A stretch of DNA of 64,000 nt from Flavisolibacter longurius (GCA_013327885.1 JABUMY010000001.1:124001-188000); one strand, 5' to 3'. Counted from the first letter of the stretch, positions 26,815-36,354 are shown. Numbers and translations are program-made. Notes: a model not told the origin generated them from the letters alone.

Positions 26815-26849
26815 AAAGCCCACCGTACCCTATGGTTGGGCTTTTGTTT
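26815..26849 (+). terminator. Terminator after the L,D-transpeptidase-like gene
   Basis: Stem AAAGCCCA(C)C/GGTTGGGCTTT followed by TGTTTTTG. A second hairpin (AAACAGCTTTCC/GGAAGCTGTTT) follows at 26882-26910. Confidence 0.8.
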
Positions 26850-26881
26850 TTGTAGAAGGTCTCATTTTACATATAACCTGC

Positions 26882-26910
26882 AAACAGCTTTCCATACTGG
26901 GAAGCTGTTT
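26882..26910 (+). terminator. Second hairpin ahead of the GNAT gene
   Basis: AAACAGCTTTCC and GGGAAGCTGTTT arms with a short T-rich tail; a back-up terminator or a repeat. Confidence 0.5.
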
Positions 26911-26958
26911 CCATTTTTAAGCACGGCCAACCAGCGCCGTTAGCTTATTTTGCAAGCT

Positions 26959-27420
26959 GTGAATACGCTCAACTTTCAGATCATTCAAACCGGTACGCCG
27001 GCCTACGAAGCCATGATTGCCCTGCGCATGGCGGTATTGCTGAACCCCATTGGTATTCCGCGTTCGTATATCAATCCCGAAAAAGAAGCTTCTGATACCT
27101 TGATCGGCGCTTACAGGGGTGCGTTATTATTGGGATGCTGCATTCTGACAGGAGTGGATGCTGTTACCATGCAATTGCGCCAAATGGCCGTAGATGCCTC
27201 GCAGCAGCAGGCCGGTGTAGGCAGAAGCCTGCTCTCCTTTGCCGAAGGTGTTGCGAAGGAACAGGGATACAGCACCCTGAAACTCCATGCAAGAGATACC
27301 GTTATCCCGTTTTACCAAAAATGCGGTTATGTGCCGGTTGGCGAGCCTTTTTTTGAAGTGGGGATAGCACACCAAGTGATGCAAAAAAGCCTGTCCGCAG
27401 TTGCTGATAAAAGCGTTTAG
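26959..27420 (+). CDS. GNAT family N-acetyltransferase
   Basis: A 153-residue acetyltransferase. Motif A, the acetyl-CoA pyrophosphate loop, is QQQAGVGRSLL (about residues 85-95), and motif B with the FYQKCGYV element lies near 120. It resembles the ElaA/YjcF type of small GNAT. The start is uncertain: GTG 26959 or TTG 26950; no ATG is available upstream. Substrate unknown. Confidence 0.82.
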   Translation: MNTLNFQIIQTGTPAYEAMIALRMAVLLNPIGIPRSYINPEKEASDTLIGAYRGALLLGCCILTGVDAVTMQLRQMAVDASQQQAGVGRSLLSFAEGVAKEQGYSTLKLHARDTVIPFYQKCGYVPVGEPFFEVGIAHQVMQKSLSAVADKSV

Positions 27421-27642
27421 GCGGTGGGGTGAAACGGGGCTAAAATGGACTAAAATGATCCTGTTTTTTGCGTCATTTTGGTTCTGGTAAAAAAGTTTTT
27501 GCCCACAGGGAAAATTGCCGTTTTTGTCCCTATGTTGGTATATTTTTCGCATGGGTAAAAACTCTTTTGGTAACATCAAACAGATAGGCGTAAATTAGTA
27601 TGCATAAAAACAGTTCTTACGACCTTTTAAATTCTAAACATT

Positions 27643-28044
27643 ATGGCAAAAGCTTCGAAAAAAGCAGCAACAAAAAAAACAGCAGCGAAGAAAGCGCCTG
27701 CAAAAACAACGGCAACAAAAACAGCAGGTAAAGCTGCCGGCAAAACAGCAGCAAAAGCAGCTACGAAAAAGACAGCGGCGAAAAAGTCAACACGCAAGCC
27801 CAATGCGGCTTTTATGGCTCCGCTGCAACCCGATGATACCCTGGCAGGCGTAGTGGGCAGCAAGCCCCTTCCGCGGACAGAGATCGTGAAAAAAGTGTGG
27901 GATTACATTAAGAAGAACAACTTGCAGGATAAGACGAACAAGCGTATGATCAACGCCGATGAGAAAACGAAATCGCTTTTCGGCAAAGGACAGATCTCGA
28001 TGTTTGAGCTTGCCAAGATTGTCAACAATCACGTAAAGAAATAA
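27643..28044 (+). CDS. Histone H1-like tail fused to SWIB/MDM2 domain
   Basis: A 133-residue basic protein. Residues 1-55 are an Ala/Lys/Thr-rich histone H1-like tail (repeats of KKAATKKTAAKK and KTAGKAAGKTA). Residues 60-133 form a SWIB domain, recognisable from LPRTEIVKKVWDYIKKNNLQ and MFELAKIVNNHVKK. Similar fusions occur in chlamydiae and Bacteroidota, where the protein is thought to bind DNA and compact or organise the nucleoid. It has a long leader and a strong terminator, suggesting high expression. Confidence 0.88.
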   Translation: MAKASKKAATKKTAAKKAPAKTTATKTAGKAAGKTAAKAATKKTAAKKSTRKPNAAFMAPLQPDDTLAGVVGSKPLPRTEIVKKVWDYIKKNNLQDKTNKRMINADEKTKSLFGKGQISMFELAKIVNNHVKK

Positions 28045-28051
28045 TCTTTTC

Positions 28052-28086
28052 ATTACCGGGTCCCTTAAAGACCCGGTAATTTTTTT
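28052..28086 (+). terminator. Strong terminator of the SWIB gene
   Basis: ATTACCGGGTC/GACCCGGTAAT stem (11 bp) and a T run. Confidence 0.93.
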
Positions 28087-28237
28087 CTGCTCTCACCGGT
28101 GCAGGTTGTGCCGGGAAGGTATAGCCTACACTCACCCGGAAACGCCACTTTCTCCACTTTTCCTGTCGCCTCGCTTTCCTTTTCGTTTTTATCCATTTAC
28201 ATGCAAGCGCTGTTGTTGGCAGGAAAAATTTAAACGC

Positions 28238-28711
28238 ATGGAATTTATGCCTCGCCGACAATTCCACTTTCCGCTCTCTTTTTTCTCACTGGTTGTGTTC
28301 CTGTTTTCCTGCGGTTCCTCCCGCCCGGTTCTGCCTTCGCAAATTGGTTTGATGCCGTTAGAAGGCTACCGATATCGTTATGCCCCCGGCGAAAGTGAAC
28401 CCGACACCCTGTTCCGCGTTGTAAGGGAGGAAGCCTCGTTCAATGCTTCTTTTGAGGCTAGCAATGCAACCGTACGCCGGCCTGGCTTCAATGGGCAAAC
28501 GGTGATTGCCATTGTAATGAAGTCAGTTCCCGCAACAGCCCTGCACTTTAGCCGCGCAGAAATAGTGGGCAAAGAAATTAACGTGTATGCGCAACCGTGT
28601 GCTACCTGCACCAGGAGCAACGTTGTGGCGGCCACCATTCCCAATGTTGGCAATGCGCAAACCGTTCGGTTTTTTGTGGATGGAAGGAGCAGGGCCAGCC
28701 TGGAACTGTAG
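28238..28711 (+). CDS. Hypothetical lipoprotein
   Basis: A 157-residue protein whose signal sequence ends in a lipobox (VVFLFSC-GSS), predicting a lipid-anchored periplasmic or outer-membrane protein. The body is beta-rich and contains a CATC motif (PCATCTRS) near the end that could bind a metal or form a disulphide. ATG 28238 or 28247 may be the start. Family not recognised. Confidence 0.6.
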   Translation: MEFMPRRQFHFPLSFFSLVVFLFSCGSSRPVLPSQIGLMPLEGYRYRYAPGESEPDTLFRVVREEASFNASFEASNATVRRPGFNGQTVIAIVMKSVPATALHFSRAEIVGKEINVYAQPCATCTRSNVVAATIPNVGNAQTVRFFVDGRSRASLEL

Positions 28712-28806
28712 CCTGTCAACCCTGACAAGAAATAAGCTAGTACGCTGGCTATCAGGCAGAACGGCTTTTGAAAGGAATCAATTGCGTCCATTTGCCGGTT
28801 TTTCTT

Positions 28807-28814
28807 TACATTCG
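28807..28814 (+). promoter_or_regulatory. Probable -7 box (TACATTCG)
   Basis: TAnnTTCG element 41 bases before the small membrane-protein start. Confidence 0.3.
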
Positions 28815-28855
28815 CGGTCCTAAACCGGCCAAAAACACCAAATCATACCCAACCT

Positions 28856-29083
28856 ATGCGAAAAATATTTCCTTTCGAAATCTCCATGGCGGTGAAAGAT
28901 CGGTCCAGGCGTTTCCAGTTTGTTACCCTTGCAATGTTTCTTTTTTCTATCACGGTCATCCTTGTGGGTATTGTTATCCGCGTAGTGGAGCCGGTGTATG
29001 AAAACAGCGTGGGTAACAAGCCTGCATCCGAACCTTATGTTAGCATCAACCCACCGGTAACGCTTTACGGCATACAAAAATAA
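28856..29083 (+). CDS. Small single-span membrane protein
   Basis: A 75-residue protein with one membrane helix (about residues 21-43) flanked by basic residues on the cytoplasmic side and a short periplasmic tail rich in Pro and Val. No family recognised. A hairpin terminator overlaps its stop codon. Confidence 0.6.
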   Translation: MRKIFPFEISMAVKDRSRRFQFVTLAMFLFSITVILVGIVIRVVEPVYENSVGNKPASEPYVSINPPVTLYGIQK

Positions 29084-29103
29084 AACCCTCCGAAGAGGGC
29101 TTT
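29084..29103 (+). terminator. Small GC hairpin terminator
   Basis: CCCTC/GAGGG stem with loop CGAA and a TTTAG tail, directly after the stop codon. Confidence 0.55.
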
Positions 29104-29187
29104 AGCGCAACTAAAATCGTTGTTTCGTTGCTTGTAGGGTGAATTTGTTTTGCCTTAGGGTAAGAACAATTGTTTCAAAGGGTAAGT

Positions 29188-29418
29188 TTATTCTCGAACC
29201 ACTGTTTTTCTTTCAATTACTTTGTCCCTGCCACGGCCGCCAAGCAAAGCGATCAGCAAAACCAGCAGCACAATACCACCCACTACCCAAAGCCACGGAA
29301 AACTGGCGGTGTCTGTTGTCTTTGTAATGTTCACATCCAGGTCAGCGCCACCACCTTCCTGCGCCATTGCCATCACGCTAAAAAAAGCGGACATAATAAG
29401 GAAATAAATGCGTTTCAT
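29188..29418 (-). CDS. Small envelope protein with signal and membrane helix
   Basis: A 76-residue protein: signal peptide (MKRIYFLIMSAFFSVMAMAQ), a short Asp/Thr-rich loop, and a second hydrophobic helix (about residues 42-63) followed by a basic tail. This topology suggests a small inner-membrane protein with a periplasmic loop. Function unknown. It stands alone. Confidence 0.6.
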   Translation of the reverse strand: MKRIYFLIMSAFFSVMAMAQEGGGADLDVNITKTTDTASFPWLWVVGGIVLLVLLIALLGGRGRDKVIERKTVVRE

Positions 29419-29862
29419 AAAAGGTATTTTCACTTAGTATTTAAAGAACCGTGCCAGAATTAATTTTAATTCTAATGTGCGGAATGGTAGCTTTTGACGC
29501 AAGATTCTCAATTGTTCTTGTCGCCAAAAGAAGGCAAAGAATTTGTACGATAGTCGTTTGAAAAACAAAGGCTTGAAATGGAATGCAGTGAGGTAAAAGA
29601 CGGAAGGCATGTCAAGCGGCCTGTGGTTTCAGTGAGAATTATTGTTTGAAATGTGTACCGGGATTTACCCTTTTCGCTGTACAAAGGATCACTTAGACAG
29701 GCTGATGTATAACCAGGAAGCGGCTTTGGCTATACGAACGTTAAAGTAGAATAGCCATGCGATCTCTGGCTTTATTTTGACTTTCAATTATAGTAACCGT
29801 CACCCGCTTTGACAAGCTAACAGGCAGCTTAAAAGTTCGGCTAACAAACAAAAGTTTACGTT
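29419..29862. other. Gene-free 444-base region
   Basis: No supportable coding frame and no strong hairpin is seen between the two divergent genes. It presumably holds both promoters. Confidence 0.35.
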
Positions 29863-30306
29863 ATGAAATGGATCGTTGTATTGACAGGCTTTGTTTTTAT
29901 GATAAGCAGTTGCAGCAAGCCCAAAAGCCCCGATTACCTGGGCTATGAAAATTTTAAAGTAGAAAAGGTCGGTGTCAACAACACGGTACTTTCCACCCGT
30001 GTCAAGCTGTATAACCCCAATGCCTATGCGTTAAAACTGAAATCAGCAAGCATCGATGTGTTTGTGAACAACAGTTTCCTGGGACATTCGTCCGTTGACT
30101 CACTCATCACCCTGCCGGGAAAAGATACTTCCTACGTGCCCTTGCAATTAACCGCAACGGCCAAAGACATTATCAGCAACGCACTCAAGGCCTGGCTTAA
30201 CCCGGATGTGAAAGTAAAGATCACCGGCACAGCCCGTGCAGGTCGCGGCAGCATCTTCGTTAATATACCTATCAACTACGAAGGTGTGCAGCGCATCCAG
30301 TTATAA
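29863..30306 (+). CDS. LEA14-like lipoprotein
   Basis: A 147-residue lipoprotein with lipobox ISSC-SK (residue 17 is the lipidated Cys). The rest is one LEA type 2/WHy-like beta-sandwich with the typical RVKLYNPNAYALKL segment around residues 46-59. Such proteins occur in the bacterial envelope and are linked to desiccation tolerance in plants; the bacterial role is not settled. Start at ATG 29863. Confidence 0.82.
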   Translation: MKWIVVLTGFVFMISSCSKPKSPDYLGYENFKVEKVGVNNTVLSTRVKLYNPNAYALKLKSASIDVFVNNSFLGHSSVDSLITLPGKDTSYVPLQLTATAKDIISNALKAWLNPDVKVKITGTARAGRGSIFVNIPINYEGVQRIQL

Positions 30307-30344
30307 GCACCGGAGGCGTGCACACCTTTGTTATTCTTTTCGGC

Positions 30345-31070
30345 TTAGAAACGTTTGCCCAGCATTCTTCCCAACAAGCCACCGGTGCTGCGCATACCAC
30401 GGCCACCACTTAGCATGCCTATGATGGACCCAAGTCCGCCGCCACCAAGCATGCCGCCTAGCCCGCCGCCGAGCATACCGCCCATGGCGCCACCCAGTCC
30501 GCCGCCCCTGCGGCCCGAAAGCATACCACCGATCAGCATAGGAGCCGCAATGCTCAAAACGCTTTTCAGCAGGCCGCTGGTATTGATGCCGGCACCCTGC
30601 ATTTTTTCTTTTAAGCCGCTGCCAAAAAAGTTTTGCTGGCTGTGTTCGGGTTGTTCGGCCGGCGAGGTCGGGATTTCCTGGCGGGAGAACTGGTCCAGCA
30701 GGTCAAACTGCTGGTTGTTAAGCCCAAGGTATTCGCTGATCTTGTGAATGCTTTGCTGCTCTGCCTCCGAATAATCGTTGTCGGATTTGGCAAAAGCCAT
30801 CAGGTCGGTCACCAGCGAGTATTTCAGTTCGCTGGCCTTTAGCACATCCAGGCAGCGGTTGAGGTCATCGCCGGTCATGTCGGTTGCCGCCTGCACAACC
30901 ATTTCCTGTTGCGGTTGCGAAAGGTCGGCTGCTAAACAGAGCTCACGGATGTAAGTGATCTCGTCGTCGGTTGCCTTGTGGTCGGCAGTGGCCAGGGAGG
31001 CAATGGCGCCCAGGTAGGCTCCTTTTTCCATATCGCTGTAGCCTTCTAAAATGGTTGTTTTTTCTGCCAT
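30345..31070 (-). CDS. TerB-like protein with glycine/methionine-rich tail
   Basis: A 241-residue protein. Residues 1-125 are helical and match the TerB/tellurite-resistance-like fold, with acidic residues in repeated helix pairs (DHKATDDEITYIRELCLAAD). Residues 165-241 are a glycine-zipper-like tail of GG(M/L)LGG units interspersed with methionines and ending in Arg-rich turns. The tail may insert into or assemble at membranes; this is inference. Convergent with the LEA14 gene. Confidence 0.72.
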   Translation of the reverse strand: MAEKTTILEGYSDMEKGAYLGAIASLATADHKATDDEITYIRELCLAADLSQPQQEMVVQAATDMTGDDLNRCLDVLKASELKYSLVTDLMAFAKSDNDYSEAEQQSIHKISEYLGLNNQQFDLLDQFSRQEIPTSPAEQPEHSQQNFFGSGLKEKMQGAGINTSGLLKSVLSIAAPMLIGGMLSGRRGGGLGGAMGGMLGGGLGGMLGGGGLGSIIGMLSGGRGMRSTGGLLGRMLGKRF

Positions 31071-31231
31071 GGGGTTGAAGTTTTAGTAAGATGCACAGAA
31101 AAAATAGGGCCACGGCCCATCTTGTGTATACGACATCCAGGGTTCATCCAGGGTTTATGGAAAGAGGTTTACAAGCGCCTGCATCGATGGGCGCTAGCGA
31201 GGTGTATTGTTTGCTGCTGTATCTTGGTGGC

Positions 31232-32524
31232 ATGGCCCGGATTCCTGTATTCATCTTATCACTGCTCCTTTGCACCATGACCATCGCGCAGCCCAAAACC
31301 GACAACGCCCTACTTTCTATTCTGGCAACTAACAAGGACAGCCTGTTTCAGCAGGTCCTGAAAGATCCGCAAACCTACCGGCTACAGGTCATCTATACGG
31401 AGATCAACCGCGACAAGCAGAACAAACCCCTGTTCACCAACCATTATTTTCATTACGATCCGGAGCTTTATTTCAACCCGGCTTCGATGGTGAAAATGCC
31501 GCTGGCCTTCCTGGCATTGGAAAAACTGCAGGCGATGGGCCGCAAAGATATTACCCGGCAAACCACCATCCAGTTCGACAGCAGCCAGCCCTGGCAAAAA
31601 GCGCTGTACACCGATACCTCGGCCAGCAATGGAAAGCCAACAATTGCCCACCTCATCAAGCGGGCTTTTTTGGTCAGTGAAAACGATCCCTATAACCGGC
31701 TTTACCAATTTGTCGGACAGGGTGAAACGGCCCGAAGCCTGCACAAAAAGGGATACACCGATGTGCGTATAACAAGACAGTTCTTGGGGCTGACGCCAGA
31801 CCAGAACCGCCATACCAATGCGGTTCGTTTTTTGGATGAAAACGGGAAGGTCATATATACCCAACCTGCCGCCTACAATAAGGATTCGTTCCATTTTAGC
31901 CGGGTGATCAAACTGGGCAAGGCGCACTGGGACCGGAACGACAACGTCATCAACGAGCCTTTTGATTTTACGGCGCACAATTCGCTTTCCCTGCTCAGCA
32001 TGCAACAAATGCTGCAGTCGGTCATGTTTCCCGAATCGGTACCGGCCAAGCAACGCTTTAACCTGGCAGAAGATGACCGCCGTTTTTTGCTACAATACCT
32101 TTCGCAACACCCTTCTGAAACACCCGATCCCAAGTACGACACATCCGAGTTTTACGACAGTTATGTAAAATTCTTTTTCCGCGACAGCGGGGGTAAAATG
32201 CCGGAAGGTGTTCGGGTGTTCAACAAAGTTGGATGGGCCTACGGCTTTCTTACCGATGTGTCGTACGTAGCCGATTTTAAGAACGGTGTGGAGTACATGT
32301 TATCAGCCACGGTTTATGTGAACAGTGACGAGGTGCTCAATGACGGCAAGTATGAATACACCACCGTTGGCTGGCCGTTTTTGTACCAATTGGGACAAAC
32401 CATCTACCAGCATGAACGAAAGCGCAAGCGGCAGGTCAAGCCTGACCTTTCCGCCTTTCGTCTTCTCTACGAACGCCGCGACCCGGCCGACAAACGGCCA
32501 TCGCTCAAAGACGTTGACAATTAG
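31232..32524 (+). CDS. Class A beta-lactamase-like serine hydrolase, secreted
   Basis: A 430-residue exported protein (signal peptide residues 1-19). The SxxK nucleophile motif is Ser85-Met-Val-Lys88, an SxN-like motif is Ser149-Glu-Asn151, and KVG in FNKVGWAYG stands in for KTG. It is much longer than class A enzymes (about 290 residues), with an insertion after the SEN motif, so it is probably a peptidase or esterase rather than a resistance enzyme. The start at ATG 31232 is set by the signal. A short-period repeat hairpin follows. Confidence 0.82.
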   Translation: MARIPVFILSLLLCTMTIAQPKTDNALLSILATNKDSLFQQVLKDPQTYRLQVIYTEINRDKQNKPLFTNHYFHYDPELYFNPASMVKMPLAFLALEKLQAMGRKDITRQTTIQFDSSQPWQKALYTDTSASNGKPTIAHLIKRAFLVSENDPYNRLYQFVGQGETARSLHKKGYTDVRITRQFLGLTPDQNRHTNAVRFLDENGKVIYTQPAAYNKDSFHFSRVIKLGKAHWDRNDNVINEPFDFTAHNSLSLLSMQQMLQSVMFPESVPAKQRFNLAEDDRRFLLQYLSQHPSETPDPKYDTSEFYDSYVKFFFRDSGGKMPEGVRVFNKVGWAYGFLTDVSYVADFKNGVEYMLSATVYVNSDEVLNDGKYEYTTVGWPFLYQLGQTIYQHERKRKRQVKPDLSAFRLLYERRDPADKRPSLKDVDN

Positions 32525-32542
32525 CCAGCGCACAAGGCCCGT

Positions 32543-32630
32543 TGGTGAGTGATGAGTGGTCAGTGGTGAGAAAAGATATCTTTCCTTACCACTCGCTACT
32601 TGCTTCTTACTACTTGCTTCATCTCCGCTC
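32543..32630. repeat. Short-period repeat with 16-bp imperfect hairpin (GTGAGTGATGAGTGG type)
   Basis: The run GTTGGTGAGTGATGAGTGG leads into a palindrome whose arms AGTGGTGAGAAAAGAT and ATCTTTCCTTACCACT (32562-32593) pair with about three mismatches, then CTCGCTACTTGCTTC and TACTACTTGCTTC repeat. It lies 18 bases after the hydrolase stop. Confidence 0.8.
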
Positions 32631-32642
32631 ACCAGAAACTTG

Positions 32643-32650
32643 TATTTTCG
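32643..32650 (+). promoter_or_regulatory. Probable -7 box (TATTTTCG)
   Basis: TAnnTTCG element 18 bases before the MORN/TonB gene start. Confidence 0.3.
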
Positions 32651-32668
32651 GCCCACAACCAAACGGGC

Positions 32669-33622
32669 ATGAAAACCTACCTGACTGCAGCAAGCCTCCT
32701 GCTTAACCTACTTGTATCGGCACAAAAACGCGAAGAATTTTTTGATATGTCCTTTCAACCGGCGAAAGTTGGCGGCTATTATTTTGCCGTCACCGAAAAA
32801 AAGGACAGCGGCTGGTACCGCGAAGTTTATTTTGTTTCGCAACGAACCCTGGCCATGGAGGGCTGGTACAAAGACGAAGCCTGCAGCACGGCGCATGGGC
32901 CCGTAAACTGGTACCATCCTACCCGGTTCCCGCGGTCGAAAGGCATTTACCTCAATGGCAAAAAAGAAGGCCTTTGGCTGGGCTACGACGACCAGGGCCA
33001 CCTGACCGATTCTTCTACCTATACAAATGGGTATTTAACCGGTATTTCATATCGCTGGCACAGCAACGGGATGTTACAGGATTCGCTCCATTTTGACGGC
33101 CAGGGCAACGGCGTACAGGTAAGCTGGTACGATGACGGCAACCTGGCCAGCGCCGGCCGATGGACGGCCGATACGGCCAAAGCCGGTCGCTGGATATACT
33201 ACCATAAGAACGGCGCCGAATGGGCAGTAGAAGATTTTGCAGGGGGCAAACTGCTTTCCTGCAACTGCTTTACCGAAACCGGCCAGGCGCTGGACACAGC
33301 TGACTGCAAAGAACAGGAAGCCGTACCGGCGGGAGGGCTAAATGGCTGGAAGCGGTTTTTATCCAATGGCCTGCAGCATATGTTGCAGACAAAGGCCAAT
33401 TCACGCCAGTGGCCGGCCGGGCAACGTACAGTAGCCATTCGGTTTATTGTGGAAAAAGATGGGTCGCTGTCCAGCTTTAAAGCTATTACTGAGAATGGCA
33501 TGGGTATGGAAGAAGAAGTGGTGAAGCTGCTGGAGAAATCGCCCCGCTGGACACCCGGCAAGCAAAGAGGCAAACCCGTACGCAGCTATCACACCCAGCC
33601 GCTCACCTTTGTAATAGAATAA
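32669..33622 (+). CDS. MORN-repeat protein with TonB-like C-terminal domain, secreted
   Basis: A 317-residue exported protein (signal peptide about residues 1-18). The middle holds several MORN-variant repeats (GIYLNGKKEGLWLGY, SYRWHSNGMLQDS, SWYDDGNLAS, YYHKNGAEW). The last 80 residues match the TonB C-terminal fold (RTVAIRFIVEKDGSL ... SPRWTPGKQRGKPV). There is no N-terminal membrane helix and no proline linker, so it is not a classical TonB; periplasmic peptidoglycan or protein contact is likely. Start at ATG 32669. Confidence 0.78.
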   Translation: MKTYLTAASLLLNLLVSAQKREEFFDMSFQPAKVGGYYFAVTEKKDSGWYREVYFVSQRTLAMEGWYKDEACSTAHGPVNWYHPTRFPRSKGIYLNGKKEGLWLGYDDQGHLTDSSTYTNGYLTGISYRWHSNGMLQDSLHFDGQGNGVQVSWYDDGNLASAGRWTADTAKAGRWIYYHKNGAEWAVEDFAGGKLLSCNCFTETGQALDTADCKEQEAVPAGGLNGWKRFLSNGLQHMLQTKANSRQWPAGQRTVAIRFIVEKDGSLSSFKAITENGMGMEEEVVKLLEKSPRWTPGKQRGKPVRSYHTQPLTFVIE

Positions 33623-33693
33623 TAGCTGCATTTGCAAAACAGCTGCGGCAAGCAACAAGTGCAGCAGGGCATGGCAATTGATTCACTGCCCTC

Positions 33694-36348
33694 ATGCAGC
33701 ATTCTTCTCTTTACAGGGGTACCGATGATGGCTTTGTACATGTACGCGGTGCCCGCGAACACAACCTCAAAAACGTTTCCCTCAAAATTCCGCGGGATGC
33801 CCTCGTTGTCTTTACCGGTGTTTCCGGCTCCGGAAAATCGTCCCTGGCGTTTGGCACCTTGTACGCCGAAGCGCAGCGCCGTTACCTGGAAAGTGTCAGT
33901 CCCTATGCACGGCGCCTGTTTCACCAGATGCCTGTGCCGGTGGTAGATGAAGTGGAAGGCCTGCCACCGGCCGTTGCCCTGCAACAACAACGCGGCGGTA
34001 CGTCAACGCGGTCGTCGGTAGGTTCGGTCACCACCATTTCCAACCTGCTGCGCATGCTGTATTCCCGGGCCGGCGATTATCCCAAAGGACAAGGCATTAT
34101 CTACGCCGAAGCCTTTTCGCCCAACACTGCCGAAGGCGCCTGCCCGCAATGCCACGGCCTGGGACGGGTGTACGATGCTACCGAAGAAAGCATGGTGCCC
34201 GATCCGGGCCTTACCATTCGCGAACGAGCCATTGCTGCCTGGCCCACCGCCTGGGGCGGACAAAACCTTCGCGACATCCTCATCACTCTTGGCTACGACG
34301 TTGATATTCCCTGGAAAAAGCTCCCGAAAAAAGACCGCGACTGGATCCTGTTTACCGACGAGCAACCACAGGTGCCGGTCTATCCCGGCTTTACGCATGA
34401 GGAAGTGAAGCAAGCTATTCGCCGCCGAATGGAACCGGGTTACATGGGCACCTTCAGCTCGGCCAAACGCAACCTGTTTCACACCTTCAGCAACACGCAA
34501 AGCGCCATGATGAAAAAACGGGTGCAGCAGTTTATGGTGAGCAGCGAATGCCCGACCTGCGGCGGCAAACGGCTGCGCCGCGAATCGCTCAGCGTGACGT
34601 TCGACGGCATGGACATTACCGAAATGAGCCGCCAGCCCTTAAAAAAGTTATTGGAGATTTTCAAGCCTTGTGCCGATGGATCGGCCGACTGCGTTAAAAA
34701 ACACAGCGAAGGCGGTCACGAAGAAAAAGCCATCGTAGCCCAACGCATTGCCGAAGATTTAGTAGCAAGGCTAAACGTCTTGCTCGATCTTGGTCTTGGT
34801 TACCTCTCACTGGAACGCACCACGCCTACGCTTTCACCCGGCGAACTGCAACGGCTTCGCTTAGCCACGCAGGTGCGAAGCAATTTGTTTGGCGTGGTGT
34901 ACGTGTTGGATGAACCGTCTGCCGGGCTGCATCCATCAGACACAGAAGCTTTGCTGCGGGCCCTCGATCGACTCAAAGCATCCGGCAATTCGCTCTTTGT
35001 GGTGGAGCATGAAATTGATGTCATTCGCCATGCGGACTGGGTGGTAGATGTAGGTCCTGCTGCCGGCGAAAAGGGCGGCGAAATCTTATACAGCGGCCCG
35101 CTGGAAGGATTGAAAGAAGTGAAGGCCTCAAAGACGGCGCAATACCTCTTCGGCAACCGGCAAACGACAATCGGCAATGGTGAAGAAGAAGACAGAAGTA
35201 AGAAGTCAGAAGAAAGAAAAACAAGAAAAACGAACGAAAACTACCGTCAAATAACAGAGGCTTCCTTAACCCCAAACCCCAAACGCCAAACCCCAAACCA
35301 ACCCGGCTGGCTCAAACTCTCCGGCGTTACCCGAAACAACCTTCACAACCTCGATGCCGCCTTTCCCCTCGGTGTGCTCACGGCGGTTACCGGTGTTTCC
35401 GGCTCGGGCAAGTCAAGCCTGGTAAGCCAGGTGCTGGTAGAACTGGTAGCCGATGCGCTGGGCCACGATCTGCCGGTGGAAGAAGAGGAGGCCGAAGGGC
35501 TTCTTCCCGAAGATGCCGTGCAAACGCTGGGCGGAAAAATCGTCGCCGGTATGGAAACCATCAAGCGGTTGGTAAGGGTTGATCAAAAACCCATTGGCCG
35601 CACGCCGCGGTCCAACCTGGCTACCTACACCGGGCTATTCGACAGTGTACGCAAACTCTTTGCTTCCACCGGCCTGGCCAAAAGCCGCAAGTACGATGCG
35701 GGCCGCTTTTCGTTCAACGTGGGCAAGGGCCGTTGCGACAACTGCGAAGGCGAAGGCTCGGTGATGGTGGAGCTCCTGTTTCTGCCCAGCGTGTACGCAC
35801 CCTGCCCGGTTTGCGGGGGCACCCGCTACAACGCCAAAACGCTGGAGGTTACGTACAAGGAAAAAAATATTGCCGATGTGCTGCGCATGACGGTAGACGA
35901 AGCACTGGCCTTCTTTGACGAAGACCCCGCCGTGAGCCGTGCCCTGGAAATGCTGCACGAAGTGGGCCTTGGTTACCTGCGGCTGGGACAACCCGCCACC
36001 GAGCTTTCGGGCGGCGAAGCACAACGCATTAAGCTGGCCACCGAACTGCAACGCCTGGGCAAGGGCAACACGCTTTATATTTTGGACGAACCCACCACGG
36101 GCCTTCATCCTTCCGACGTGCAAAAGCTGATTGTGCAATTGGCCCGCCTGGTAGATGCCGGCAACACCGTGATTGTGGTGGAACACGACATGGACGTGAT
36201 TGCACAAAGCGATTGGGTGATTGACATTGGTCCTGGCGCCGGCGAAGAAGGCGGCCGCATTGTAGCGCAGGGCACACCGGAGGAAGTAGCGCAGGCGAAA
36301 GGAAGTAAAACGGCGGTGTATCTGGAGCGACGGTTGAAAGGGGAGTGA
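33694..36348 (+). CDS. UvrA paralogue lacking the UvrB-binding domain (UvrA2-like)
   Basis: An 884-residue ABC-type protein with the double ATP-binding layout of UvrA. Walker A motifs are GVSGSGKSS near residue 42 and again near 566. The first Zn pair starts at Cys150-Pro-Gln-Cys153; in standard UvrA this lies about 100 residues later, so the UvrB-binding insert is missing. The second Zn module (CDNCEGEG ... CPVCGG) and both signature/Walker B sets (LSPGELQR...[14 protein letters not shown]...DEPTTG) are intact. Residues about 489-538 are a low-complexity insertion. Such paralogues are linked to resistance or unusual lesions. Confidence 0.9.
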   Translation: MQHSSLYRGTDDGFVHVRGAREHNLKNVSLKIPRDALVVFTGVSGSGKSSLAFGTLYAEAQRRYLESVSPYARRLFHQMPVPVVDEVEGLPPAVALQQQRGGTSTRSSVGSVTTISNLLRMLYSRAGDYPKGQGIIYAEAFSPNTAEGACPQCHGLGRVYDATEESMVPDPGLTIRERAIAAWPTAWGGQNLRDILITLGYDVDIPWKKLPKKDRDWILFTDEQPQVPVYPGFTHEEVKQAIRRRMEPGYMGTFSSAKRNLFHTFSNTQSAMMKKRVQQFMVSSECPTCGGKRLRRESLSVTFDGMDITEMSRQPLKKLLEIFKPCADGSADCVKKHSEGGHEEKAIVAQRIAEDLVARLNVLLDLGLGYLSLERTTPTLSPGELQRLRLATQVRSNLFGVVYVLDEPSAGLHPSDTEALLRALDRLKASGNSLFVVEHEIDVIRHADWVVDVGPAAGEKGGEILYSGPLEGLKEVKASKTAQYLFGNRQTTIGNGEEEDRSKKSEERKTRKTNENYRQITEASLTPNPKRQTPNQPGWLKLSGVTRNNLHNLDAAFPLGVLTAVTGVSGSGKSSLVSQVLVELVADALGHDLPVEEEEAEGLLPEDAVQTLGGKIVAGMETIKRLVRVDQKPIGRTPRSNLATYTGLFDSVRKLFASTGLAKSRKYDAGRFSFNVGKGRCDNCEGEGSVMVELLFLPSVYAPCPVCGGTRYNAKTLEVTYKEKNIADVLRMTVDEALAFFDEDPAVSRALEMLHEVGLGYLRLGQPATELSGGEAQRIKLATELQRLGKGNTLYILDEPTTGLHPSDVQKLIVQLARLVDAGNTVIVVEHDMDVIAQSDWVIDIGPGAGEEGGRIVAQGTPEEVAQAKGSKTAVYLERRLKGE
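35158..35306. repeat. Low-complexity insertion inside the uvrA paralogue
   Basis: An in-frame stretch of three repeat types in a row: CGGCAA units, AGAAGACAGAAGTAAGAAGTC units, and AACCCCAAACCCC/GCCAAACCCC units. These resemble the intergenic short-period repeats in this window and encode a charged then Pro/Asn-rich linker between the two ATPase halves. Confidence 0.7.
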
Positions 36349-36354
36349 TTGTCA

